38,409 bases of DNA from the NCBI GenBank assembly GCA_008000375.1, contig SMOI01000295.1, positions 1 to 38,409 on the forward strand. Direction: 5' to 3'. The stretch is from Poteriospumella lacustris. Its lineage: Eukaryota; Sar; Chrysophyceae; Chromulinales; Dinobryaceae. Every line of letters begins with the position of its first letter. Position 1 is the first letter of the stretch. The translations under genes were made by a program, and so were the position numbers. The notes under the pieces are model-generated. The model was given only the letters and a program-made list of their open reading frames with translations, was not told the DNA's origin and ran no database searches. This document shows, one piece after another, positions 9,825 through 20,126 of the stretch.

Positions 9825-10375
9825 AGTAAAAGCTCAATCGCTTCTCATAACACAGGGTCAAGAAATGAGGAACAGTTCAAACGGCAGGTGGACGCTACGA
9901 GCACTGTCGCGCACGGATTCTCGCGGTGATACAAGGCAGTAGGTGATGAATAGCGTCTTGTCTTCCTGTGCTTACGATAAAAGTAATTCTGTGTTGCGGT
10001 CTGTCGGGTGAAGAACTTGAAATTGGAAATTGGCCCGACACGCTGGCGCCGCGGCGCGGCGGCGGCGGCGGCGAGCGGTTTCATCGCCGCGGCGGTGGCC
10101 GTTTCAATTTTTGGACACCTCGGTGCACGACGACGACGACAGCTCCGCCGGGCGCCGGCTCTGCGATCTGCGATGACACGTCGATACGAAGCGAAGCGTC
10201 AGCGAAAAGGATCACAATCCACCGTCTTCTGCTGCAGATAGAGCAAGGGAAAGCACCCGGAGCCAGGCGAACGAGTTCACATCGAGAAACGGTCATTTGA
10301 ACGAAGCGACATCGAACGACAGCGCCGGACAGCGATCGCAGGGACATCGGCAGCAGCAGTGAACAGCCTTTGGAC
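9825..10375. promoter_or_regulatory. Divergent intergenic region between calpain (-) and SP-RING ligase (+) genes
   Basis: 551 bp separating two divergent start codons, so it must hold both promoters and 5' untranslated regions. No TATA box in a convincing place and no repeat; short open frames are off-frame and carry no recognisable domain. Confidence 0.55.
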
Positions 10376-11290
10376 ATGCCGCGATCCTCGTCATCATCCT
10401 CTGCAAGCGCAGCAGCTGCAGCGGTGCCTTCGCAGCCCGAAGAGGCGGAGACCACGAGGCTGGGGGCGGTGCCCAGCAGCGTCGTGAACCACACCGCCGA
10501 GCACAACTCGGTGAAGAACCTGCTCGAGACCGTGCGGCAGTCCGTCGCGACGAGTATCGACCGCATCAACGAGAACAAAGAAGATATGGATGCGGAGACC
10601 ATCGCGCGGTGGCGCGACCGGCTGGAGACGCTCATCGCGACGATGGGGACGCTGGAGAACCAAGACGCGGCGATGGACCAGGCGATCCGCGACGTGCTGA
10701 TGGGCTACGTCGACATGGACGTCGAAGAGTTCGTCGAGGTCGACGAGGCCAAAGTCATCGACGAGACGCGGCAGGCCGCGCAGCAGCGGGCCGGCGACCA
10801 GCCGAAGAGCAAAAAGGTCGCCGACCTGCTCGCGACGCTGCGGCCTGCGCAGCCGTCGGCGAGCGGCGAGGACGACGAGCTGCTCATCCAAGAGGACAGC
10901 GGCCTGAACGACGCGCGCATCAAGTGTCCGTACACCGGCCAGGTCATGCACGAGCCCATGAAAAAGTAAGTTGCCCCCGCGTCGCCTGCGCTGCGCCCGC
11001 GTCGCTGACGACGCCAACCGATGTGCTGCAGCGAGAACGGCCGCAAGAAGTGCATCCACCACGTGTCGCTCGAGGGTCTGCGCCACATCGTGCGCCTCGC
11101 GCCCGAGGGCAAATGTCCCGTCGCGGGCTGCGTCGGTCGCTGGACGCTGGCGACGAGCCACCCGGACGAGGCCTTCAAAGCGAAGATCGACCGCTACCTG
11201 AAGCGGAAGGAGCGCGAGACGCAGCTGCTCGCGGGCAGCGCCGCCTCCGCTTCCGCCGTCGCCCTCGACGACGACGACGACGAGGTGTGA
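10376..11290 (+). CDS. NSE2: NSE2/MMS21-like SP-RING SUMO E3 ligase
   Basis: Two exons, 10376-10965 and 11032-11290, joined across a 66-bp GTAAGT...CTGCAG intron that splits an Asn codon; 282 residues. After a Ser/Ala-rich start, residues 40-130 form helices of the type NSE2 uses to bind SMC5. The SP-RING follows: IKCPYTG at C184, then Met-x-x-Pro-Met, C204-x-H206, and C225-P-V-A-G-C230. This C-x-H...C-x4-C zinc-ligand spacing is that of Nse2. The intron falls inside the ring, just after the EPMK that precedes the C-x-H pair. By family the product is the SUMO E3 of the SMC5/6 complex, acting in the nucleus in recombination repair. The C-terminus is basic and then a DDDDDE tail. A PIAS/Siz-type ligase is less likely because SAP and PINIT domains are absent. 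Confidence 0.82.
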
Positions 11291-12588
11291 GCGGCGCAGC
11301 AACTGTAAACGGTAACTGTTTCGTCGGTGGAAGTGGCGGCGTGTTACGCGCGAGGCGATTACAGCGGCGAGGGGCGCCGGGCGGGGCACGACACAGGCGA
11401 CGAGGCGTCGGCGCGAGGGAGCGGCGCGCCAACACGGACGCGCTCCGCTCCGCTAGCGAACCGACGACCGCACCGCGACGGAGGCTTGGCGACAAGCGAA
11501 ACAGAGAAACGAACGGGAGACACTGCGAGCGGCACAGCGGACAGATGAGAGGCAATTGACAACTACGGCGGCGACGAGGCCGAAACAAAAGCGGCGCGGC
11601 GCAGGGGCCGGCGCGGGACACAGAGGAGCTGATGGGGGCGTCAGAGACGCGACGGGCCGCCAGCCCGGCGCAGGAGAGGCGCTGCGGCGGCACTTCCAGA
11701 CGGCCGCAGCGCGGGACAGCGGACGCGATGGTCCGCGACAAGAAATGGGCAGGGGCAGCGGGGGAGAGACACTGCGAGAGACACAGGGGGAGGGACGGAT
11801 GGCGGTGCGGACGGGCCGCGGAAGAAATGGCGCCGAACGGGCGATCAACAGGCGAAGAAATGCCGCCGCCGCAGCGGCGACAGCGGCCGCGGCGATGGCC
11901 CAAAGGCCCGCGATGACAATGACAGAGGGGTGCAGCAACGACAAGAACAAAAGCAAACAGACGACCGCGGCGACGCGGCGGAGGCATGCACAACGAGCTC
12001 AGCTTAAACGACACAGCACGAGACACACACAGGGCACTATGACATTGGAGGGGAAGGGAGAGAGTCTCTAAGATGTGGCGGGGCGGGGCGCTGCGGGGCG
12101 CCTCCGAAAAACAAACAACGAAAGAAAAGGCGACGAGCGAGGCCAGGCGCCGCCGACGAGCGGCGAGCGACGCGGCCGTCGGAAAAAATGGCGCACAACA
12201 GTGACGGACGGACGGCAATTCGGAGGGTGCAACGCGCAGCGGGAAACAGCAAACCAAAGAAACAGCAAACCAAAGAAACAGCAAACCAAAGAAACAGCAA
12301 ACCAAAGAAACAGCAAACCAAAGAAACAGCAAGTGCAAGTGCAATGAGACAGAAATGGAGAGGGGAATGAACAAATGACGAGCGGGGCTCGCGGCAAGAT
12401 TGCGGGTAATTCGAGGGGGCAGCGAAATCAAACGAAACCAGTGGACAGACAGACAGACGAACAGCGAGCGAGACAACTGCAGAGACATGTGGCGGGGGAC
12501 GCCGCCGCGCCGCTCGGAAGAGGCGGGGCCGGCGCCAGAACAGATGACGGACGAGAGAGCACAGCACAGGAGACGGCGCAGGGCGCGT
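11291..12588. other. 1.3-kb spacer between convergent genes, purine-rich, with a 16-bp array
   Basis: Begins with TGTAAAC 14 bases after the NSE2 stop (11304-11310). The rest is G/A-rich on the plus strand, with recurrent GAGACACTGCGAG (11518 and 11768) and GGGACAG/GGCACAG words, then the 16-bp array. Frames open on both strands for 100-430 codons here are low-complexity (Arg/Gly-rich or Phe/Cys/Leu repeats) and none carries a domain, so I call no gene. Confidence 0.55.
12244..12332. repeat. 16-bp tandem repeat, about 5.5 copies
   Basis: Unit AAACAGCAAACCAAAG repeated perfectly five times, then a partial unit. All three minus-strand frames stay open through it, since 16 is not a multiple of 3 and the unit has no stop. 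This generates spurious long ORFs on the minus strand. Confidence 0.95.
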
Positions 12589-14194
12589 TTAGCGGTCGCC
12601 GAGGCTGCCGGGCTCCGGCGAGGGCGACAGGTCGAACAGGTGGCGGTCGAGGTGGAAGGCGCCGGCCGGCGCCTGCGCCGCCCACGAGTCGAGGCGCAGC
12701 TTCGCGAAGTCGCCGCCCTGCGCGAAGGCGGCGTGCACTTGCGGCGGCACGTAGGTGAACGAGTCGGTGCTGGCCGCGGCCAGCGACAGGAAGGCCACGT
12801 TGCGCGCGCAGTCGGCGACGGCGGCGCAGTCGTCGTTCGAGTTGCTCAGCGACTTCGACATCGACGACGCCAGCGACGAGCCGCACTCCGCGGGGGACGA
12901 GCCGGGGCGACCGGAGGACAGACCGGTGGCCTGGGTGGTCACCGACGCGTTGGAGCTGCCGCCGCCGCGGTGGTTCGACGGAGAAATCGTCGTGAAACAG
13001 TCGTCGAAGGGCGCGAGGCCGTGCGACGGCGGCAGAGGCGGACGCGCCGTGGCAGGCACCAGCAGATTCTGGCCGAGGAAGTGGAGGCCGCCAGTGGGGC
13101 CGTACGAAGCCGACGGAGCGGAGGGGGCGAAGACGGGCTCGTGGCGGTAGGGGTCGGAGACGCTGCGCTGCGCGTGAGGGCGCGAGGGCGGCATCTGCGC
13201 GGCACGGCCCATGTCGAAGTGCTGCGGCTGCTGCTGATGGGGAGGAAGGTGATGGAACGGGGCATGAGCGTGAGCGGCGTACGAGTGGGCGTAGGAGTGC
13301 GCGGCGGGAGCGCTGTAGGCGAGGGGCTGGCGGTCGACGCCCTGGATGCGCGCGCGGCTGTCGTGCGCCATGCCGCGGCCCGTTCCGTAAGACTTGACGC
13401 CCTTCGAGTACGATCCGTACTGCGAATGGGCCTGGTGGCCGCCGTAGTTGCAGGGGATGGGCATGGCCTTCGGGGAGCCGCGGGCAGCCGGGGGCGACGA
13501 GGGTGCGGAGAACGAGTGCGCGCCCTTGGGCATCGTCAACGTGCACTCGAAGGTGACGCCGTTGACGCAGACGTCCTTCATCGACACCATAGCGTTCATG
13601 GCCGCAATGGTGTCCAAGAAATAGACGTTGCCGTTGCCGTGGACCAGCGGGGGGTTGGTGGAGACGAGGTGGCGCTTGATGATGACGTCCTCGACGGAGC
13701 CGAAGGGCGCGAAGACGGACTCGAGGAACTCCTCGGTGACTTTCATAGCGAGCTACAAGTGCAATCAGTCCCAGTGAGCAAGAGCTGAGCGGCGGAGAGC
13801 GACGGCAAGAGGCGCTTACGTTGTTGCAGTTGAAGTGCACCTGCACGAGCGTCCACGCGTCGACGTTCTTCGTCTGCGGGACCTTCATGTTCGTCCAGTT
13901 GACACGCATGCGTCTTCCCTTGAACTTGCGATTGTGCATGGACTGGATCGCAGCGAAGGCGGCGGCCTCACTGGCGAATTCGACGAAGCCGTGCAGCAGA
14001 CTGTCGCCATGGCGACCGCGCTTGATCTCCACCGACAAAATAGATCCAAAAGGACTGAAGATCTGATGGAGATCCTTCTCTGTTGTGAATGACGACAGAT
14101 CTCCCACGAAAAGGCCCTTGGTTGCGTTAGGATCCATTGATAAGATCGCCGAGTCTTCAGGCGATCTCGCGAACATTTGTTGATTGTACATCAT
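12589..14194 (-). CDS. Two-RRM RNA-binding protein, paralogue 1
   Basis: Exon 1 is 14194-13820 and exon 2 is 13752-12589, with a 67-bp GTAAGC...TTGTAG intron in phase 0; 512 residues. RRM1 (about 26-98) has RNP2 LFVGDL (28-33) and RNP1-like LLHGFVEF (66-73). RRM2 begins at VQVHFNCNN, where the intron falls, and continues with VTEEFLESVFAPFGSVEDVIIKRH and NVYFLD. The C-terminal 300 residues are Ser/Pro/His-rich and disordered. It should bind single-stranded RNA; targets are unknown. The start is the first of two adjacent ATGs. The frame stays open upstream without a Met. It is the downstream member of a tandem pair: the neighbour shares EIKR-x-R-x-GDS-L-x-HGFV and the RRM2 start. Its 5' flank holds a cluster of GCAA(A/C)GTTGC motifs. 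Confidence 0.85.
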
Positions 14195-14475
14195 ATTTCC
14201 CCGAATTTCTCTTACAGCGCAGTTGATTAATGCAAAGAGAGCACAGTACACACGATAAATAGTCTCTGGTGTATTTTGTTTGTGAAGGAATCGCAGCGAA
14301 AGTGGTCGGTTTCTTCGCCTTTTTCGCTGCTGACGCCGACGCCGATTCGAACTGACGGCGCCGCAACGGATCTGCGCGAGCGCCAACGGACCGCGGCCGC
14401 CACACCGCCGACTCCACAGGGAGTGGGCCACGACGACGACGACGAGATCTCTCTCAGGGTCTGTGCAACCGAGCT

Positions 14476-14799
14476 GCAAAGTTGCTGTTGCCCGCCATCC
14501 ACAGTGGTTCGGAAAGAAAATGTACATGCAAAGTTGTACAAAGTTGCCAAGGAGGAAAACTGTGGTCAGCAACTCAGCAACGTTGCAACCCATGAGTTCA
14601 CACAGAAAATGGTAATGTTTGATCATTTCTCGTCAAACTCAGTTACTTCGAGGGTTTCTAAGTTCATTTTCCTACCAAAGGTTTAAAATATATCGAAAAT
14701 AGTCTATTTTCCAATCATTCCATATCGTATCAGTGTATGTTTCTCGGTGGAACGCCTTGCAACGTTGTACAATTTTCGCGCAAAGTTGCGCAACTTTGC
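14476..14799. promoter_or_regulatory. Cluster of seven GCAA(A/C)GTTGC near-palindromes
   Basis: Copies start at 14476, 14528, 14539, 14577, 14759, 14780 and 14790. GCAACGTTGC is a perfect palindrome and GCAAAGTTGC differs by one base; the copies at 14780 and 14790 are abutting and in opposite orientation. The cluster lies 280-600 bp upstream of the paralogue 1 start codon. It is a candidate transcription-factor site array; no factor is known from the sequence. Confidence 0.5.
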
Positions 14800-14845
14800 A
14801 CTCCGGTTACACAGGGCCTCAGGCAAAGCGTTAAATAATAAAAGA

Positions 14846-14918
14846 TTAGCGATAGATCCCCCTGTAAGCAATAGTTTCTCAATAAACGACAGTTTCTCTC
14901 TAAGCGGTAGTGTTTTAG
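14846..14918. repeat. Imperfect 18-bp tandem repeat, four units
   Basis: Units beginning TTAGCGATAG, TAAGCAATAG, TAAACGACAG and TAAGCGGTAG follow at 18-19 bp. Because 18 is a multiple of 3, a minus-strand frame reads a six-residue pattern, but it is short and has no support as a gene. Confidence 0.6.
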
Positions 14919-15281
14919 GTGAATCGTTTCTATTTCTATCGCTTGGAGAGAGTGCAGTGTCCTAACCCATTGCCGAGGTGCATGGTGGTACATGGCGAAA
15001 CATTGAAACAGGGACGGTAGACGAAGTGGAAACAATTAAAAAGAATTAACCAGTCAGTGCCTCGAGTGGCATATGGGATGGAACAGTCGTAGCGTCTTCG
15101 TTGCCGCAAACGAAGTCAAAAGATTCTAAGAAATAGCGTCTCGCACGGGTTGAAAGTGAAGGTAACACAGTGGAAAGGGCGCAAGCAATAAACACAGCAG
15201 ATAAACACGTAACTAATTTGTGGAACCAACAACAGAAGAAATTATAGACAAAGGTGGTGCGGTGCGCTGAGAAGGGGCAAC

Positions 15282-16408
15282 TTAGAAGAGGTCGATGGAG
15301 AACTGCTGAGGGTCTTCAAGGAACGACAAGAATTCCAGTGGAGTGTGGGCCGGCCGAGTGGAAGTGTAGCTGGGCAGGTGGGACGGTCGCTCCGGTTGGA
15401 AGCGAGCGAAGTCAAAAAGGTGTGATTCAGAAGATAACGTGGGCGTCGACAGAGAATCAGCCGAAGAGAAACTTTTCGGCGATGCGGATCCAGAGCGAGA
15501 AACGAATTCAGTCGAGGCGAAAAGCTCCGACTGCGGAAGTGCGTCAAAATGCGATTGCGACTGCAAGAAACTGGGTGAAATGCTGCGGTGCGCAGACGAA
15601 GAAGGAAACTGCTGATGAACTGGTGCTGGTTGAAAGCGGCGAGGCATGTGGTGCTGTTGCTTGCCTTCAAACTTCTTGAAGAAGGCACCGGGGTTGCCAG
15701 TTTGCTGACGCTTGATCACCGCCCCCATGCCCTGCACTTCTCTCAACATCTGCTCAGCTTTGTGCGAGAGGCAGCACTCGAAGTGAATTCCGTTAACGGG
15801 ACCACTTCGAAGGCCGTAGATAGCGCGAAGGGCAGTGTGGGCATCAAAAAAGTACACAAAGGCGTAGCCGGTGGTTTGATGTGGTTGGTACGAACAGAGG
15901 TGGCGCTTCACGGAGATGTCTGCGAAGTTGCCAAATCGAACGAAAATGGTTTCGAGGACCTCCTCGGTGATTTTGACATTGATATTGGGGCACAAGAAGT
16001 TGACATGCACCTGCACCCACGATTCGCGCTCGAAGTCGGAGCTCTTTTGATTGGTCCAGTTGACTCTGTAGAAAGGAGAAAGCGTCAGATCCCGCACGAT
16101 GAGCATCGAAGTGCGTGGTGTGTATCTACTTACTTCAATTTGCGACCCATAAACTTGCGACCATTCATGTGCTGGATTGCACGACAGGCGTCGGCTTCAC
16201 GAGCGAAGTCGACGAAGCCGTGCATCAAGCTGTCACCTCCACGAGATCTCTTGATCTCGCAATTGAGAATCTCACCAAAGCACGAGAATGCTTCTACGAG
16301 GTCGACTTCAGTGCAGAAGAATGACAAGTCACCCACGAAGAGAGATCGTGTGGGTTGGCTGGACATGGGCGTTGCCATGCGTTGAGCAGGTTGGAAATGG
16401 CCGTACAT
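15282..16408 (-). CDS. Two-RRM RNA-binding protein, paralogue 2
   Basis: Exon 1 is 16408-16134 and exon 2 is 16065-15282, with a 68-bp GTAAGT...TCTACAG intron that splits a Lys codon; 352 residues. RRM1 (about 22-95) carries LFVGDL and MHGFVDF. RRM2 starts at VQVHVNFL and contains VKITEEVLETIFVRFGNF and YAFVYFFDA. The tail is Gln/Ser/Pro-rich. In this gene the intron interrupts the end of RRM1 (just before VNWTN), while paralogue 1 is continuous there and is split at the start of RRM2 instead. I chose the ATG at 16408 because MYGHFQPAQ aligns with the start of paralogue 1; an in-frame ATG at 16489 would add 27 Gln/Thr-rich residues. It is expected to be a cytoplasmic or nuclear mRNA-binding protein; specificity unknown. 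Confidence 0.83.
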
Positions 16409-16489
16409 TTCTTTCGTTTGTGGTCTTATCTCAGTGTGTTGAGTTTGATTGAGTTGCTTTGATTGGATTGTGATTTTATCGAAGGTCAT

Positions 16490-17053
16490 AGGCGCTCTTT
16501 ACGAGCGGAAAGGCTGACTGCGTCATCGAAATGCCAGGGAGCACCTCCGCTGAGGCCGCGAGCCCTTTTCTCTCCCTCAGCGCCGGGGGCCTCGCCGCGG
16601 AAACCGAAGAAAGACCCCCGCCACTCCGGTAGTGGCCCCCTCGACCGCGGAAGAGAAGAAACGCCGCCTTGCGCTTCTTCTGCGAGTGAGCCTCTGCGGT
16701 CTATTCTGTGTCGGTCGGTTCTAATATTGCTGTACATTTCGCTTCACTTTTACTGCTTATGTAACCACTTTGAGTGCATAAGCAGATCCTCACAGCAAAA
16801 TTTGAAACGCTTGAAGGCTCAGCTGGGCTGAATTTCATCTTCGGTCGCTTTATCTTGAATATTTGAACGAAGCGTCACATGAAAACGGAACCCGCCCTTC
16901 CAAGGCAGTGATTGTTTGACAGTGTCGATCCAAATACCTCCTTGTGTCTACAAAGTTAAGGTTGCATGGCTTGCGAAATTACTTTTGACAAAGACCCTGA
17001 CCCAACAACGAGCATCAATTCATTCGACAATTTTGAATATCTTACCCCGCAAA
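16490..17053. other. Divergent spacer between RRM paralogue 2 (-) and bromodomain gene (+), with structured GC-rich segment
   Basis: The first 200 bp are GC-rich and form strong potential hairpins (16548-16555 with 16575-16582; 16584-16589 with 16615-16620; 16620-16625 with 16631-16636). The remaining 350 bp are AT-rich promoter-like DNA. A frame is open across part of it, but it has no domain and no paralogue here. Confidence 0.45.
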
Positions 17054-17793
17054 ATGAGTTTTCTGTCCACCATTCGGTCAAAAGACATCAAAGACATGTA
17101 TAAATTAGTTTGCGTTATGATGAGTCGGAATGAATGCGAGCCGTTCCGCCTCCCCGTCGATTGGCAGGGAATGGGACTGGTGGATTACCCAGAGATAGTG
17201 AAAGTTCCCATGGACTTGGGCACGGTGAAGAAGAAGATTGAGGAAGACAAGTACGAAACAGTAGAAGAAATTGCGGCGGACGTCCGCTTGGTGTGGTCCA
17301 ACTGCATGTTGTACAACAGCACCGGCAGCGAGGTAGGTCCACTGCGGTCTGTCCTTGTGCGACGCCTCCCAGAGCAATAGATACGACTAACACCGTTTGT
17401 GGTCTCGTGTAGTACTATCATCTAGCAGACAAGTTTTCCAGAGCCTTCGAGGACGCGTATCGGGCGATTCGGAAGCTGGCGGACGACTTCAAAGATCCGC
17501 TGCGGACACCGAGCGTCGACGAGAAACTGCAGCTGACGCACGACATTTTCAAGATCGGCAATTACGAGTTGGCACGCGTTCTGACCATGCTAGAGGAGGC
17601 GGCGCCCACAGCAGTCGCCCGGAAGCTGGCCACCGACGAGGTGCTCATCAATTTCGACGCGATTCCCGCGAAGACGTTTCACGAAATCAACGCCTACACG
17701 TTGGAGTGCGTAGCGAATATGACCAACGCGAAGAAAGGAGGGAAGAAGCGCAAGATAGACGAAGAGGAGAAAGCGCAGGAGACGAAGCTCTGA
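17054..17793 (+). CDS. BET-like protein: single bromodomain plus NET domain
   Basis: Exon 1 is 17054-17332 and exon 2 is 17413-17793, with an 80-bp GTAGGT...GTGTAG intron in phase 0; 219 residues. The bromodomain (about 10-110) has YPEIVKVPMDLGTVKKK (45-61), the ADVRLVWSNCMLYN block and the acetyl-lysine-binding Asn at N88. The NET (extra-terminal) domain (about 127-192) shows VDEKLQLTHDIFKI, LARVLTMLEE, and INFDAIPAKTFHEIN, matching the BET/GTE signature. A basic nuclear signal KKGGKKRK sits at 200-207. By family it binds acetylated histones and recruits partners through NET. It is much shorter than animal BETs (two bromodomains) and nearer in plan to plant GTE or minimal protist forms. The frame stays open upstream, but MSFLSTIRSKD is the best start. 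Confidence 0.9.
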
Positions 17794-18434
17794 GTCGCCG
17801 GTTGTCTTTTCCTGTGTCGAGGGCGTCTCCGCACGCGCCCCGGCGATGGGTGCACTCGGGCACCTGCGGTCGCTACCTGGCCGTGGTCCATCAAGTGCGG
17901 CAGAGATTAGCATAGGCCCCCATTGACTACCCCCTTTCTATTGTACATCGTTGTAAGTCCCTCAATGCCGCAGTCGCCTCTCGCTTCTCAAGCGACTGGC
18001 TCCTCCGCTAGAGACAGTGTTCCACGTAGCACAAGAGACGTCGGACGTGATCGAGGAGAAGCTCCACACCAGGGGTATGGCGAGGTCGAGAGCGGCGCGA
18101 GCAAGTTCTGGCGGACATGGAAAATCGTCCGCAACTTCCACATACCCGTTCAATTCGCACACAGCGAACGCGCACCCACGTGACACTGCACCGCGGCGGT
18201 GACAAGGCCTCGACGTGTACACGACCAACGTCTTCGGCTCGCGACCCTCTCTGGTCGCTCAGCAGGTTGGCATCGGTATGACCTTCTACTACACCGAATC
18301 GTGAACGTGGCGACTGCAGCTCTGATGGACAAGAGAATGCATTTCGACAACAAGGTCTTACACCTGGAAGTATGGTGACACTATCATGCGCGGGTACGTC
18401 GTTGGTGTCCTGAACATGTACTTTGTGCAGTTAG
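17794..18434. other. 3' flank of bromodomain gene and duplicated DNA
   Basis: Contains the first copy of a 205-bp duplicated segment (18139-18343). Plus-strand frames in and after that segment give short plausible peptides (ending FYYTES near 18303; a YTWKYGD run near 18360) that do not join without frameshifts, so a decayed gene of unknown family is possible. No intact gene is seen. Confidence 0.4.
18139..18343. repeat. 205-bp dispersed repeat, copy 1
   Basis: Nearly identical to 22763-22965 in the same orientation. Copy 2 lacks two bases (GT in the CGACGTGTAC stretch), which changes the frame. Sequence diverges abruptly on both sides, so this is a discrete duplicated block. Confidence 0.9.
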
Positions 18435-19570
18435 TTAGAGGTAAATGACGTCCAAGGGCGGCAAATGCTGCTCCGGAGCTTGCCAACCCCTCGCCAGGTC
18501 TACATTCATAAAACACACCCCCGATCGTAGGCATTCTCGCTTCAAGTCAAACAGATCGATGACCAAATCCGGAAGTGGGCCTGGCTGCTCTCCATGTTGA
18601 ATGGCTTCGTCGATTTGCCGTACAAACGGGTTCACCATCGCCGTGTTCTCGCCTGGCTCAGCCGACGCATAGTAAAGGGTGTCGTTTGCGATGGCGACGG
18701 TATACAAACCGACGGCACGACAGGGTTCATACTGCCGGCCCTCCACTGCCCCGGCGATGGTCATTGGATCTGCTCCTATAGAGATCAAAGACAAGTGGTT
18801 ACATACGAGCTTGTGGGCTGTGGCGCGGTTGGGAAGCAAGTACCTGTAAGACGCACGATTTGGGCCACGTCACCGGCGCTGATCGCAATGTTGCCGAACG
18901 ATATCACTCGGTCCAGCCTCATGCCTTCGCCATCATGGTCTCGCACAAAATAAAAGAATACCATCTTTCCGTTCCCTACGTCATAATACGCATGTCCATG
19001 CTCATCCGCAGCCAATCGATTCCACGGGTAATGGATGTCGATCACGATGGCCGCACGCAAATGGGGAATCGAGGTGAAGTACTGACGCACTTTGTCCAAC
19101 GTAGTCGGCAGCCGAACAGCGCAAGCCACTTCCACCACAATCACAGGGTCTATTATCGTGTACAAGGATTGCCTGGAAATGATTGCAACGTCGGGGACAC
19201 CTGTTGGCCGAAGGTCGACATTTCCGACGACCAGTCTCGCGTTGGACAAACCCGATCGCGAGGCCAAACTATACGAATGTTTCTCTACTGATTGTCGAAT
19301 AGACTCAACAATAGCCTCGTGTATGCGACTTTCGTTCGCCAATCTATCTTCGAAATAGAGACGTTTCCCAATGAGGAAGAAGTCCTTCCACACACTCGGA
19401 TTCAACTCTCTGCATCTCTCCAGGAGCTCCCAATCTCCCTCCTCTGTCAGCAATACTAAGCGCCCATCGAGGATCTTCACATTCTCAGATGATACGCCGG
19501 AGGGATAGTGAAGAGTACTGCTCACTGCATCTGGATAGGCCTCCGTAGTGGTTCGCGCGGGAGTTTGCAT
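18435..19570 (-). CDS. Uma2-type PD-(D/E)XK nuclease-like protein, two exons
   Basis: Exon 1 is 19570-18844 and exon 2 is 18775-18435, with a 68-bp GTACTT...CTATAG intron splitting a Gly codon; 355 residues. Residues 70-178 match the Uma2/DUF820 putative endonuclease fold: an RIHEAIVESI helix; GVPDVAI with D127; DPVIVVEVA with E147; TTLDKVRQY with K160; then a hydrophobic AIVIDI strand. D127, E147 and K160 correspond to the PD...E...K catalytic set. The C-terminal 110 residues are a separate, unrecognised region. Uma2 proteins are common in bacteria and occasional in protists and fungi; function is poorly known. A host-length intron indicates residence in a eukaryotic genome. GC content is lower than in the neighbouring genes. 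Pieces of exon 2 recur, rearranged, at 20302-20450. An open frame overlapping the start (19826-19485, minus) may be an upstream exon or chance. Confidence 0.68.
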
Positions 19571-20126
19571 GGTTCAAGTTCATGCAGAGTAAGTCTCGGT
19601 CGATCACAATGTGAAACAAATTGCTTCCAACAGGATCCGTGACCCACCAGTTCCTTTCAGTTGTGAAATCCAGCCTTCGAAAGATCCATCCCCTGGCGGT
19701 GGTCGTCCCACATGCTGTGAGGGTGAGGGTGAGGGGGCAGCCATATCCCAGATCCCAGACCGTGAGCTGAGGGTTGTACCTGCCTTCTGAAGGACACAAC
19801 TGTGAATAGGTACACAATCCATTCACGGATATTTATACGATGAGGAATATTGGACTTTGGGTGTCGATGTAGACCTGTTGTCTGAACCGTTTGATTTGTC
19901 TTTGCTTGAAATGGTTGTGACAGCAGGAATACATTACACAGAAACAAGCCACTGCACACTACAGACGGTGGGGGGGGGGGGGCGGAGGCGGTGCGCTTAC
20001 GGGACTGCCCCACGGTTGCATGGTTATCGGGCTGTTTTCGAATGATCGAGGATGAGGCGGGACCCGGTATACACGAGGTGGGTACAGACAGAAGAAAGGT
20101 GGAGAGCGAGTGTCGTGGGCATCACT
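19571..20126. other. Spacer with G-runs, between Uma2-like gene and HIUase pseudogene
   Basis: Holds a TGAGGG triplet run (19718-19736) and a 13-base poly-G tract (19970-19982). Bases 20058-20126 are the duplicated 3' flank of the HIUase copies, also present next to copy B. A minus-strand frame (19826-19485) has a peptide without recognisable domain; not called. Confidence 0.45.

Larger units (their letters stand above)
14195..15281. promoter_or_regulatory. Spacer between tandem RRM genes; 5' region of paralogue 1
   Basis: 1.09 kb, AT-richer than the flanking genes. It must contain the promoter of the downstream RRM gene and the terminator of the upstream one. It holds the palindromic motif cluster (14476-14799) and an 18-bp imperfect repeat (14846-14918). 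No protein is supported; frames here are short and scrambled. Confidence 0.5.

Noticed and set aside
1840-9861. A second minus-strand open frame of about 2,670 codons overlapping the calpain
   Set aside because: Arg/Pro/Ala/His-rich off-frame translation of the same GC-biased gene, with no domains.
11175-12488. A 437-codon minus-strand frame with hydrophobic Phe/Cys/Leu repeats
   Set aside because: The hydrophobic repeats come from a 16-bp tandem array that is open in all three minus frames; the rest is low-complexity.
14330-14360. T-loop-like GTTCGAATC on the minus strand, a possible tRNA
   Set aside because: The five flanking bases on each side do not pair and no anticodon arm or acceptor stem can be built.
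12428-14626. A 732-codon continuous reading of RRM paralogue 1
   Set aside because: It reads through the 67-bp intron into a different frame; past the intron the peptide becomes Arg/Pro/Leu-rich, while the spliced model keeps a full RRM2.
19718-19736. Telomere-like TGAGGG repeats
   Set aside because: Only three units, internal to the scaffold, with genes on both sides.
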